The notes beneath the pieces are model-generated. The model ran no database searches and had not been told where the DNA came from. It worked only from the letters and a program-made list of their open reading frames with translations. A stretch of 64,000 nt of DNA from Chitinophaga niabensis. Its GTDB lineage: Bacteria; Bacteroidota; Bacteroidia; Chitinophagales; Chitinophagaceae. Below, in pieces: positions 55,277 to 63,195 of the stretch; position 1 is the stretch's first letter; every line of letters begins with the position of its first letter. Position numbers and translations under genes: made by a program. The DNA is taken from positions 1,989,001 to 2,053,000 of the forward strand of contig NZ_CP154260.1 of NCBI RefSeq assembly GCF_039545795.1, given 5' to 3'.

Positions 55277-56818
55277 TTATGTTTTAGAAAAGTTTCCGTT
55301 AAATAAGCGCCATATGCCGAGTGGATTTTCGTCCTGCAGCTCAGGCGGTAACAGGTAAGCGGGGAAGTCCTGGTAACAGACAGGTCTGCAGAAACGATAG
55401 ATGGCAGTACTGCCAACGGAGGTGCCTGCTGCGGGTGTGGTAGCTGGCCATGGGCCGCCATGTACCATGGCGTGGTTAACGGCTACGCCTGTAGGAAAAC
55501 CATTGATGACGATCCTGCCTGCTTTTTCTCTAAGGATATTCACCAGTTCCGTGTATTCGCGGAGGTCTTCTTCCGTACCATGAATAGTGGCGGTGAGTTG
55601 CCCTTCCAGTGCATGGGCGAGCCGGAACAGTTCTTCTTTGCTGTTGGTGCTGATATGTAAAGAAGAGGGGCCGAATACTTCATGGCAGAGGGATGGGTTA
55701 TCCAGCACCTGTGTGGCATTTACCTGTAAGAGGGCGGGAGATGCCTGGTGTGCGGTGGCAGACGCTGCTCCTAATAATTGGGCGCCTGCCTGCCGCAGGC
55801 TGTTGATACCGCTGTTGTAAGCCTCCAGGATTCCGGGAGTTAACATGCATCCGGTGGGCATTGCTGCGATTCCTTTTTGCAGGGTGCTGAGGAATAGTTC
55901 ATCTTCCGCGGGTGTAATGAATACGCCCGGGTTGGTACAGAACTGGCCCACACCCATGGTAAGGGATTGTAAAAACTGTGCAGCTAATGTTTCTCCTTTT
56001 TCTTTCAATGCGCGGGGCAGAAAGAAAACCGGGTTTACGCTGCCCATTTCTGCATAAACAGGAATGGGCACTGCTCTACGGGTGGCTGTATCATAGAGGG
56101 CCTTGCCGCCCCTGAATGAGCCTGTAAAAGCGATGGCAGACAACTGCGGATGAACTGCCAGTTGCTGGCCGGTATTAATGGAGGCACCATGTACTAACGA
56201 AAATACACCTTCCGGCATGCCGGTATCATTGGCGGCGGTGCGGATCACATTGGCAACAAGATGAGAAGTGTGCGGATGCGCAGGATGTGCTTTGAACACT
56301 ACCGTACATCCTGCAGCCAGTGCGGCGGCGGTATCACCACCGGCAACAGAAAATGCCAAGGGGAAATTGCTTGCCCCGAAAATGCCAATTACGCCAAGCG
56401 GTATCTGCATCTGCCGTACATCCGGCGTTGCTTTATCGATGCGTGCGTTCACCCAGGAGCCTTCCGAGATCATGGTGGCGAATAAACGCAGCTGCCCGGC
56501 AGTACGGTCTCTTTCTCCCTGTAAGCGTGCCAGTGGCAGGCCGCTTTCTGCCGAGGCGGTATTGATCAATTCATCTCCTAAGGCTGCTATACCTGTTGCG
56601 ATGGCTTCTAAAAAAGCGGCACGTTGTTGTGCAGGCACTTTTTTGTATATGGTAAAAGCCTGCGCGGCCAGTTTCACTGCCTGGTCAATTTCTCCGGGTG
56701 TTGCTTCCCTGAATTCCTGCGGTAACCATTGCTGCTGCTGTGGTGCGAAAGCACGAAAAGTACTATCGCCCTCACTGCTGAAATGATTGCCGATGATCTG
56801 TGATCCTGTTTGGTTCAT
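55277..56818 (-). CDS. Aldehyde dehydrogenase, alpha-ketoglutarate-semialdehyde (2,5-dioxovalerate) dehydrogenase type
   Basis: This 513-residue NAD(P)+-dependent aldehyde dehydrogenase resembles type III alpha-ketoglutarate-semialdehyde dehydrogenases, including the characteristic C-terminus VCYQDFPAYLLPPELQDENP. The catalytic Cys is in GVGQFCTNPG (about residue 293) and the general-base Glu in YAEMGSVNP (about 258). The cofactor loop is visible as FTGSFRGGKAL. It would oxidise 2,5-dioxopentanoate to alpha-ketoglutarate, the last step of Weimberg-type pentose oxidation. It lies between the GH172 gene (8-base gap) and the SDR (7-base gap). Confidence 0.9.
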   Translation of the reverse strand: MNQTGSQIIGNHFSSEGDSTFRAFAPQQQQWLPQEFREATPGEIDQAVKLAAQAFTIYKKVPAQQRAAFLEAIATGIAALGDELINTASAESGLPLARLQGERDRTAGQLRLFATMISEGSWVNARIDKATPDVRQMQIPLGVIGIFGASNFPLAFSVAGGDTAAALAAGCTVVFKAHPAHPHTSHLVANVIRTAANDTGMPEGVFSLVHGASINTGQQLAVHPQLSAIAFTGSFRGGKALYDTATRRAVPIPVYAEMGSVNPVFFLPRALKEKGETLAAQFLQSLTMGVGQFCTNPGVFITPAEDELFLSTLQKGIAAMPTGCMLTPGILEAYNSGINSLRQAGAQLLGAASATAHQASPALLQVNATQVLDNPSLCHEVFGPSSLHISTNSKEELFRLAHALEGQLTATIHGTEEDLREYTELVNILREKAGRIVINGFPTGVAVNHAMVHGGPWPATTPAAGTSVGSTAIYRFCRPVCYQDFPAYLLPPELQDENPLGIWRLFNGNFSKT

Positions 56819-56826
56819 CTGTGTTG

Positions 56827-57963
56827 TTAGTTTACTTCGAGTTCGTCTTTTGCCTGTAATTTGGGGAAAGGAGCATGCGGTTCACGCTGATACCAGAACA
56901 CTACGCTGCTGATATCCGATTGCTGCGGAAGGTAACGTCCGCCGCTGCGCCAGCCAAGGTCCTGGATAGTGATCTTCAGCTCTTTGTCAAAACGCACCGG
57001 GTCCATGATATGCCAGCGGTACAGGCCAAAACGTTGCTGCGATTTATATAATCCATCCGGCCGTATCACCTGGTGCAGGCCGGCGTAGGGTGTGGAAAAT
57101 TCCTGGTACTTACCCTTGTTGTCAAAGTTGTAGGAACCGCAGAAATAATCTTCTGTACCCGTGCCGCAGATAGTCGGGAATTTGTTATCGCCGTCCATGA
57201 AGAATTTAATTTCACCTTCACCCCACCAGCCGTTATTGTTCACACCCCATGCCATGTAAGTTCCTACGTAATGGCCTTTTCCTTTGATACCATCTATCAT
57301 AGTGAACTCAGCACCTTTTACAGGATTGTTGCGGCGGAACTGCGCATGAAAATAAGCAGCGTCTTCCGGCACCGGTGTGAGTGTGTAATCTACCTGGTAG
57401 TAGAGCGTCATACGTTCTGTATTGATATTCTCCATGGTGATCTTACACTTTTTACGGAAGGGCATAGACCAGTAGCAGTTAAATGCGCTGCCGGGATTTA
57501 CGGTAACGGCGAGGGAGTTCATCTGTGCATATTCACCCCAGCCCATGCCGAAGAAATCACCTACAGGTACTTCCACGGAAGGAGTGGTTTCATCGTCCCA
57601 GTAAAAGCGGAGGATGGAATAGCGCCAGTTACCGGTAGGTGTCATCCAGATGTGCTGGATAGCGCCTGAGCCATTGATCTCTGCGAGGGTAACTGTTTTA
57701 CCCGGTTCAATATGAATGTATGGATTCACTTTCCAACCCTGCCCCAGGTCTCTTGCGGCATTTTTTGCATTGCCCTGATCCAGTGTGGCCATACCGCCTT
57801 TGCCGGGTTCGCCGGTGAAGTTCTCCGGACTGATAGAACGCGTTTTTGCGTCTGAAAGGCGGGAGAGATTACCCAGGTTCATGTCCAGCCCGTTAAAGGT
57901 TTGTTGGGAGAAGGCCGTCCAGCTAAAGCAGACCGCCATGGAGAGAAGGAACAGTTTTTTCAT
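56827..57963 (-). CDS. GH172 (DUF2961) glycoside hydrolase
   Basis: This secreted 378-residue protein (signal peptide to about residue 19, AFSQ) has the DUF2961 domain, now glycoside hydrolase family GH172. Known members are alpha-D-fructofuranosidases/difructose-anhydride enzymes and exo-alpha-D-arabinofuranosidases. Conserved segments are MTPTGNWRYSILRFYWDDE, VGDFFGMGWGEY, GEGEIKFFMDGD near 250 and GTGTEDYFCGSYNF near 268. The last two hold the Glu residues expected to be catalytic. It is the first gene of the - operon, behind an operator-like palindrome. Release of D-arabinofuranose fits the downstream pathway better than fructose, because no fructokinase gene is present. Confidence 0.88.
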   Translation of the reverse strand: MKKLFLLSMAVCFSWTAFSQQTFNGLDMNLGNLSRLSDAKTRSISPENFTGEPGKGGMATLDQGNAKNAARDLGQGWKVNPYIHIEPGKTVTLAEINGSGAIQHIWMTPTGNWRYSILRFYWDDETTPSVEVPVGDFFGMGWGEYAQMNSLAVTVNPGSAFNCYWSMPFRKKCKITMENINTERMTLYYQVDYTLTPVPEDAAYFHAQFRRNNPVKGAEFTMIDGIKGKGHYVGTYMAWGVNNNGWWGEGEIKFFMDGDNKFPTICGTGTEDYFCGSYNFDNKGKYQEFSTPYAGLHQVIRPDGLYKSQQRFGLYRWHIMDPVRFDKELKITIQDLGWRSGGRYLPQQSDISSVVFWYQREPHAPFPKLQAKDELEVN

Positions 57964-57986
57964 ACAGTGTTTTAATTTACGTGTTG

Positions 57987-58004
57987 TGCTTTAACGATTA
58001 AGCA
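57987..58004. promoter_or_regulatory. LacI-type operator upstream of GH172 operon
   Basis: TGCTTTAACGATTAAGCA is an imperfect palindrome with central CG. Its right half (CGATTAAGCA) is the exact complement of the left half of the site at 39261. It lies 24 bases upstream of the GH172 start, in the 63-base gap after the LacI-family gene. Confidence 0.65.
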
Positions 58005-58026
58005 ATAATAGTTTATTTAGTTATGC

Positions 58027-59034
58027 TTACTTTTTTCCGGAGGATCTCCTGATCACGAGTTCTGTATCAATGCAGATCAGTTCTGCGGGTTTCTCTGCGT
58101 CTTTTATCTGATCGAGCAATACGCGCACGGCTGTTTTACCCATTTCCAGGATGGGTTGCCTTACGTAGGTAACGGGGGAGTAGAAGAGGTCGAATGCTTC
58201 ACTTTCATCGAAGCTTACTACGGCCAGTTCCTCCGGTACACGGATGCCCAGTTCATTAATGTATTTCAGTCCTTCAATGGCCAGGCTGTTGGTGGCAAAA
58301 AAGAGGGCGTCTGCGGGTTTGCGCGCCTTGAGCAATTGATCGATAGCCAGTTTGATATCTTCTTTCAGGTGGGAATACCGGGCCAGTTTCATCTGGCTTT
58401 TCTTTTCACCCAGGGCTTCCGTATATCCGCGTTTGCGTTCGCTGATATGATGAAGGGCTGTTTTATAGGCAATCATACCTATCTGCTGACGGCCCATTTT
58501 AATGAGATGGGTAACAGCATTATAGGCAGATTCGTAGTTATTGATGCTGATGTGGCTGGCGGGGATGTCCGGGAAATACCGGTCTATCAGCACAAAAGGC
58601 ACGTTCTGGTTCTGCAGGTTTTTGATCTGCTGTTCGGAACCTTCCGTGGGAATGAGGATCAGCCCATCCACCTGCCGGTTCAGGAGTACATTGATCAGGT
58701 CCCTTGATTTGTCCACATTCTCATCAGAGCTGCCGAAGATCACGGTATAGTTATTCCGTTTGGCTTCGTCTTCGATGGTGCGGGCAATGTTGGCGAAGAA
58801 GGGGTTGGAGATATCTGCTACGATCAGCCCAATGGTGTCCGACCGGCCGCTTTTAAGGCTGCGGGCAATGTGGTTGGGCTGATAGTTCAGCTTGCGGGCT
58901 ATTTTGCGGATCTTTTTGGCCATTTCCTGGCCTACTCTTGCTTTCTCCTCTTTATTGGTAAGTACATAAGATACCAGCGCGGTAGATACACCGGCTTCCT
59001 GGGCAATATCTTTTAAGGAGACCTTCTTCTTCAT
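58027..59034 (-). CDS. LacI-family transcriptional regulator
   Basis: This 335-residue LacI/GalR-type regulator has an N-terminal helix-turn-helix at about residues 4-25 (VSLKDIAQEAGVSTALVSYV) and a hinge with NYQPNHIARSLKSGRS. The periplasmic-binding-protein-like sensor domain follows (IGLIVADISNPFFANIART; SFDESEAFDLFYSPVTYVRQP). It lies upstream of the GH172 operon on the same strand. A perfect CTTAAACGTTTAAG palindrome 15 bases before its start implies autoregulation. The same motif marks the GH116, SusC and GH172 units, so it is the likely regulator of the whole 39-58 kb locus. The inducer is unknown. Confidence 0.94.
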   Translation of the reverse strand: MKKKVSLKDIAQEAGVSTALVSYVLTNKEEKARVGQEMAKKIRKIARKLNYQPNHIARSLKSGRSDTIGLIVADISNPFFANIARTIEDEAKRNNYTVIFGSSDENVDKSRDLINVLLNRQVDGLILIPTEGSEQQIKNLQNQNVPFVLIDRYFPDIPASHISINNYESAYNAVTHLIKMGRQQIGMIAYKTALHHISERKRGYTEALGEKKSQMKLARYSHLKEDIKLAIDQLLKARKPADALFFATNSLAIEGLKYINELGIRVPEELAVVSFDESEAFDLFYSPVTYVRQPILEMGKTAVRVLLDQIKDAEKPAELICIDTELVIRRSSGKK

Positions 59035-59048
59035 GCACTAAAAATATG

Positions 59049-59062
59049 CTTAAACGTTTAAG
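59049..59062. promoter_or_regulatory. LacI-type operator upstream of the LacI-family gene
   Basis: CTTAAACGTTTAAG is a perfect palindrome with central CG, identical to the site at 41954. It lies 15 bases before the regulator start codon and 92 bases before the divergent DUF2652-like gene, so it could affect both. Confidence 0.8.
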
Positions 59063-59153
59063 TAAACAAATTTCGGGCGAAAAAATAATTAATTATATTG
59101 CAGCGGTGACCTAATTATTGCTCTCCGGATTTTATAACTCAAAAAGAAAAGCG

Positions 59154-60236
59154 ATGGAAAACAGGGGCCTGCTTTTTATTCCCGATATCAGTGGCTTTTC
59201 CAAATTTGTTAACGAGGCTGAGATTGAACATAGCAGGTATATTATTAAAGACCTGCTGGAAATACTCATCAACGCCAACGAAATTGGCCTGGAGATCTCC
59301 GAGATAGAAGGAGATGCCATCCTCTTTTATAAGTTCGGGAAACCGGCTGAGTTACGCGAGCTGTACAAGCAGGTGGAAAAGATGTTCTGTGAATTCCACC
59401 GTTACCTGATCAATTACGATCACCGTAAGATCTGCCAATGCCATGCCTGCATATCTGCCATCGACCTTTCATTGAAAGTGATCACCCATTATGGTGAATT
59501 CACAGAGTACAATGTAAAGAACTTCTCTAAACTGATCGGGAAGGATGTGATTGTAGCGCATCAGTTACTGAAGAACGATATCCAGCAGCATGAATACTGG
59601 CTGGTGACCTCCAATATGCTGCAGGACCAGGAACCCGCGGATTTCAGGGAATGGATGCAGTGGAATACGAGTGTACGGCAAACAGAAACAGGGGAGGTCT
59701 CTTTCCATTATACGCAACTGGGCCAGCTTAAAAAGGAGATACTGGCAGACCCCTTGCCGAAGCTGGAAGTAAAGGATAAAGTGAAACTGGTTTCCATCAC
59801 CAAAGAATTTAATGAAGAGATCAAGAAGGTGTTTTTTACCATTGTGCATTACGAGTTCCGGGAGCACTGGATGGAAGGTGTGCTGAATGTAAAGGAGGTG
59901 AGCCACCTGATCCCGGGCGTAGGAAGCCTGCTGCGCGGGGAGCTGGCAAACGGGCAGGAGACACTGTATTATTCGAGCGGTTTTTCCTATCATCCGGAAT
60001 CAAGGATACTGTTTAGTGAAACGGAACAGAATAACCAGCAGGCTACGAATTATATCATGGAGAAAAAAGGGCCGGACACTACGGTGTTAACGCTGGAGTA
60101 TTATGAAAAGATGAATGTTTTTAAAGAGTTCCTCTTCCGCTTTGGGAAAAAGAAAGAGCTGGAACAAAAGTATAAACGGTCTTTGGATAACCTCGAAGTA
60201 TTTATGAAAGAGATCACGCTGCCGGGAGAGTTTTAA
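59154..60236 (+). CDS. DUF2652-like class III cyclase-related domain fused to SRPBCC-like domain
   Basis: This 360-residue cytoplasmic protein starts at the ATG at 59154; a TTG at 59118 would add 12 residues. Residues of about 5-150 resemble the class III nucleotidyl cyclase fold, with FIPDISGF (Asp11) and EIEGDAILF (Asp54) at the positions of the two metal-binding aspartates. This group is annotated DUF2652. Residues of about 215-340 look like an SRPBCC ligand-binding domain. Whether it makes a cyclic nucleotide is unknown. It is divergent from the LacI-family gene and may share its control region. Confidence 0.75.
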   Translation: MENRGLLFIPDISGFSKFVNEAEIEHSRYIIKDLLEILINANEIGLEISEIEGDAILFYKFGKPAELRELYKQVEKMFCEFHRYLINYDHRKICQCHACISAIDLSLKVITHYGEFTEYNVKNFSKLIGKDVIVAHQLLKNDIQQHEYWLVTSNMLQDQEPADFREWMQWNTSVRQTETGEVSFHYTQLGQLKKEILADPLPKLEVKDKVKLVSITKEFNEEIKKVFFTIVHYEFREHWMEGVLNVKEVSHLIPGVGSLLRGELANGQETLYYSSGFSYHPESRILFSETEQNNQQATNYIMEKKGPDTTVLTLEYYEKMNVFKEFLFRFGKKKELEQKYKRSLDNLEVFMKEITLPGEF

Positions 60237-60335
60237 CCTGCCCCGGCCGGCTTCCCAACAAAGTAAATAGATCTTTCTAACAAAGCAGCCTGTGCTTTTT
60301 TCTATGGAATTTTGTGGCAGCGATACTGGTTACAG

Positions 60336-60360
60336 CGGAAAGCCTGGTAACAGGTTTCCG
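60336..60360. promoter_or_regulatory. Hairpin in the 5' leader of the metallo-hydrolase gene
   Basis: CGGAAAGCCTG and CAGGTTTCCG pair around a GTAA (GNRA-type) tetraloop with one bulged G. The hairpin ends 24 bases before the start codon. The rest of the 148-base gap (60237-60384) shows nothing recognisable. Confidence 0.3.
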
Positions 60361-60384
60361 GATTTGTAACTAGATTGCAGTGCC

Positions 60385-61515
60385 ATGAAAAGAACTTTCA
60401 GAATAATTAAATGGATAACGGGGATCTTGTTCCTGCTCATCCTTTTGTTGATAGTAGTTACTTATTTCTATATGCGCCAGCCGCAGTTCGGTAAAGCGCC
60501 TTCCGGTGAAAGACTGGCAAGGATAGAAAGCTCACCGCATTACAAAGAAGGGCGGTTTCGCAACCGGGTGGAAAGGCCTACAATAACGGAAGGTTACAGT
60601 ATCATCGGAGAGGTTTATAAAACCGTTTTTACATCGTATCCAAGACGGGAGCCTGCTGCTGCACTTCCTTCCATCAAAACAGACCTGTTTAAGTTACCGG
60701 CAGACAGTAATGTAGCGGTGTGGTTCGGGCATTCATCCGTATTCCTGCAGGTTGACGGGAAAAAGATCCTCATAGACCCTACTTTCAGTGGGAAGGCATC
60801 CCCACTGCCAGGTTCCGTGAAAGCCTACAAGGGGAGCAATACCTATACGGCAGCAGATATGCCCCCTGTAGATTACATACTCATTTCGCACGATCATTAC
60901 GATCACCTGGATTATGAAACAGTGGTGGCGTTAAAGGATAAAGTAAAACATGTGGTTTGCGGTTTAGGTGTAGGCGCACATTTTGAATACTGGGGATATG
61001 CGCCTGAACAGATCATAGAAAAAGACTGGTATGAAACCGTTGTTGCAGACAGTGGTTTTACGATACATACCGGTTCTTCCCACCATGAATCCGGCAGAGG
61101 TTTTATCCGCGGTAAATCATTATGGATGTCTTACCTCATACAATCACCCGACCTGAAAATTTATATCAGCGGCGATGGTGGTTATGATGGGAGGTTTGCG
61201 GAAATGGGAGAGAAATTCGGCCCGGTGGATTGGGCGATCATGGAGGACGGGCAGTACGATAAAGCCTGGCAGTCCGTGCACCTTTTACCCGAAGAAGTGG
61301 TACAGGCTACCCTGGGTTTGAAAGCAAAAAATATGCTGCCCGTACATAATTCTAAATTCACTTTAGGCAAACATGCCTGGGATGAACCGCTGATAAAGGT
61401 TTCTGAACTTTCGGCCGGGCAGCCTTACCGCCTGGCAACACCTATGATCGGAGAAGTGGTGTATCTCAGCAATCCTTCGCAGACCTTTAAGGCCTGGTGG
61501 AAAGGTGTTGAATAA
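60385..61515 (+). CDS. Membrane-anchored metallo-beta-lactamase-fold hydrolase
   Basis: This 376-residue protein has one N-terminal membrane segment (about residues 11-31) followed by a metallo-beta-lactamase fold of the UlaG/NAPE-PLD-like type. The metal motif SHDHYDHLD lies at about 167-175. Further ligands are the His pair in GSSHHESGR, the Asp in YISGDGGYDG and the His in MLPVHNSKF. Family members hydrolyse lactones, phosphodiesters or N-acyl lipids. No lactonase is obvious in the nearby sugar-acid operon, but nothing links this gene to it directly. It is convergent with a SusD gene. Confidence 0.88.
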   Translation: MKRTFRIIKWITGILFLLILLLIVVTYFYMRQPQFGKAPSGERLARIESSPHYKEGRFRNRVERPTITEGYSIIGEVYKTVFTSYPRREPAAALPSIKTDLFKLPADSNVAVWFGHSSVFLQVDGKKILIDPTFSGKASPLPGSVKAYKGSNTYTAADMPPVDYILISHDHYDHLDYETVVALKDKVKHVVCGLGVGAHFEYWGYAPEQIIEKDWYETVVADSGFTIHTGSSHHESGRGFIRGKSLWMSYLIQSPDLKIYISGDGGYDGRFAEMGEKFGPVDWAIMEDGQYDKAWQSVHLLPEEVVQATLGLKAKNMLPVHNSKFTLGKHAWDEPLIKVSELSAGQPYRLATPMIGEVVYLSNPSQTFKAWWKGVE

Positions 61516-61541
61516 AATGAAGTAAGATCCATGGTAATAAG

Positions 61542-61567
61542 AAAGCCCGGCGTGAACACCGGGCTTT
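61542..61567. terminator. Bidirectional intrinsic terminator
   Basis: AAAGCCCGG and CCGGGCTTT form a perfect 9-pair stem (61542-61550 with 61559-61567) around an 8-base loop, flanked by A-rich and T-rich bases. It lies between the convergent metallo-hydrolase and SusD genes. Confidence 0.85.
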
Positions 61568-61595
61568 TCTTTTGCTGCTTTCCTTGACTGATTTA

Positions 61596-63176
61596 TCATC
61601 TATAATCGGGATTCTGTACCAGGTTCGGGTTTTTATCAATTTCGGCCTGTGGGATCGGGAATAAGATCCTGAGTTTACCATCATTCTTGGCACGGTGATT
61701 AAACCATGTTTTCCGGGCAAATACACCAAAACGGATCATATCCGCCCTGCGGTGCCCCTCTGCGGCGAATTCCCAACCCAGTTCATCATAGAACCGTCCA
61801 AACTGGATATCTGCACCACCTTCCAGTCCTGATATGCTGCCATTCAGTTCCTGGTATCCATACTGGTATACACTTCCCATCAGCAATTGTGCACCGGTTA
61901 CAGTAGCTTTTGCAGGGTTGGTGGTGGCAAATGCCCTTTGCCGCACTTCAGTGACGAGTAATGCTGCATCGCCGGAGAGGCCTTTTCTTAAGAGGCATTC
62001 CGCTTTCATCATCTTGATATCCGCATAGCGGAAGATCACATAATCTGTGCTGAGCCCACCCCGTGCACCAACCTTGATCTCGTATTTGCCGATGCGGTAA
62101 CCATCGAAATAATCTGTTCCGTTAAGGCTGGGTACCTGTTTTCTGTAAGTGAGCACGAGCGCGCCGGTAGTAACATTGTACTGTGGCCCCATGATCCAGG
62201 TATCTTTCAGGCGGGTATCATCTGCATCGTATGTATCAATGAACTGTGGTACTGCGCAGTTGCCGCCCCAGGGCTGTGTTGCCATGTTCAGCACATTCCG
62301 GTGAGCCGTAGCCAGCGTTTTCATATGGATAGAGTTCTGTGACGCAAAGATCTCATCATATGGTACGGCAAAAATGATCTCTTTAGAGTTTTGATTTTCC
62401 GTTAGAAAACTGGTTTTATACAAAGGCTCCAGGGTATATTTGGCGCTGTTGATAATATCGTCACATGCAGCGATGCATTCATCCCATTTGGCAACTCCGG
62501 TATACACCTGTGCGTTGAGATAAAGCCGGGCCAGGATAGCCTTCGCCACCCACCTGTTCACACGGCCATAGGTTAATTTGGAAACCTCGGTGCTTAAAAG
62601 CGGCATGGTTTCGTTCAGTTCCTTAATAACAAAATCAAATACCTGCTGCCGGGTACTTTGCTTTGGAGCGGAACCATCACGGAAATCGGTAACAATGGGC
62701 ACATTGCCATGTGTATCTACCAGTACGGAATAGTAGAAGGCCCTGGCTGCACGGAGTTCTGCAATGAGACTTTCTTTACCGGTGGTAACGGGTATCTTGC
62801 CTTCTTCTATCTGGAAAATGATGCGGTTCACATTGTTGATACCGGAATAGGCCTGCCGCCAGACATTCTCCGGCTGCCATTGGTTAGCCGGCCAGTCGTG
62901 TTTATGCATGATCTGGTAAGTACCTGCATCGTACCATCCGTTAGGGCGGTTAGGTGTAACGATGGCATCACCGGGTTCTTCCTGCAGGTCAAAGTTTCCC
63001 TGCCAGCCTGCATACATACCACGCAATACGGTATAAGCAGGTGCCATGATGGAAGGAATATCTCCAGCGCCGGGCTGATAGTCTGATTCCTGTACGATAT
63101 CAAATACTTCTTCTTCCAGGTTGGTGCAACCTGCCGGAACGATCAGGAATAGCAGGATCAATATTTTCTTGTACAT
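61596..63176 (-). CDS. SusD/RagB-family lipoprotein
   Basis: This is a 526-residue SusD-like lipoprotein. The start is placed at the ATG at 63176 because it opens directly into a lipoprotein signal (MYKKILILLFLIVPAGC, Cys at about residue 17); the longer frame enters the SusC gene. The core has ELRAARAFYYSVLVDTHGN, and the C-terminal part GWEFAAEGHRRADMIRFG, a variant of the SusD signature. It lies 19 bases after its SusC partner and ends the last locus of the window. Confidence 0.94.
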   Translation of the reverse strand: MYKKILILLFLIVPAGCTNLEEEVFDIVQESDYQPGAGDIPSIMAPAYTVLRGMYAGWQGNFDLQEEPGDAIVTPNRPNGWYDAGTYQIMHKHDWPANQWQPENVWRQAYSGINNVNRIIFQIEEGKIPVTTGKESLIAELRAARAFYYSVLVDTHGNVPIVTDFRDGSAPKQSTRQQVFDFVIKELNETMPLLSTEVSKLTYGRVNRWVAKAILARLYLNAQVYTGVAKWDECIAACDDIINSAKYTLEPLYKTSFLTENQNSKEIIFAVPYDEIFASQNSIHMKTLATAHRNVLNMATQPWGGNCAVPQFIDTYDADDTRLKDTWIMGPQYNVTTGALVLTYRKQVPSLNGTDYFDGYRIGKYEIKVGARGGLSTDYVIFRYADIKMMKAECLLRKGLSGDAALLVTEVRQRAFATTNPAKATVTGAQLLMGSVYQYGYQELNGSISGLEGGADIQFGRFYDELGWEFAAEGHRRADMIRFGVFARKTWFNHRAKNDGKLRILFPIPQAEIDKNPNLVQNPDYR

Positions 63177-63195
63177 ATTCTTTTCGTTTAGAAGG

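Noticed and set aside
50774..56818. Interpretation as a D-galacturonate isomerase (Ashwell) pathway because of the UxaA-family protein
   Set aside because: No uxaB, uxaC, kdgK or kdgA-like gene is present, whereas a FAH-fold dehydratase and a semialdehyde dehydrogenase are.
60240..60254. CCGGCCGG palindrome after the DUF2652-like gene as a terminator
   Set aside because: The stem is too short and no T-run follows.
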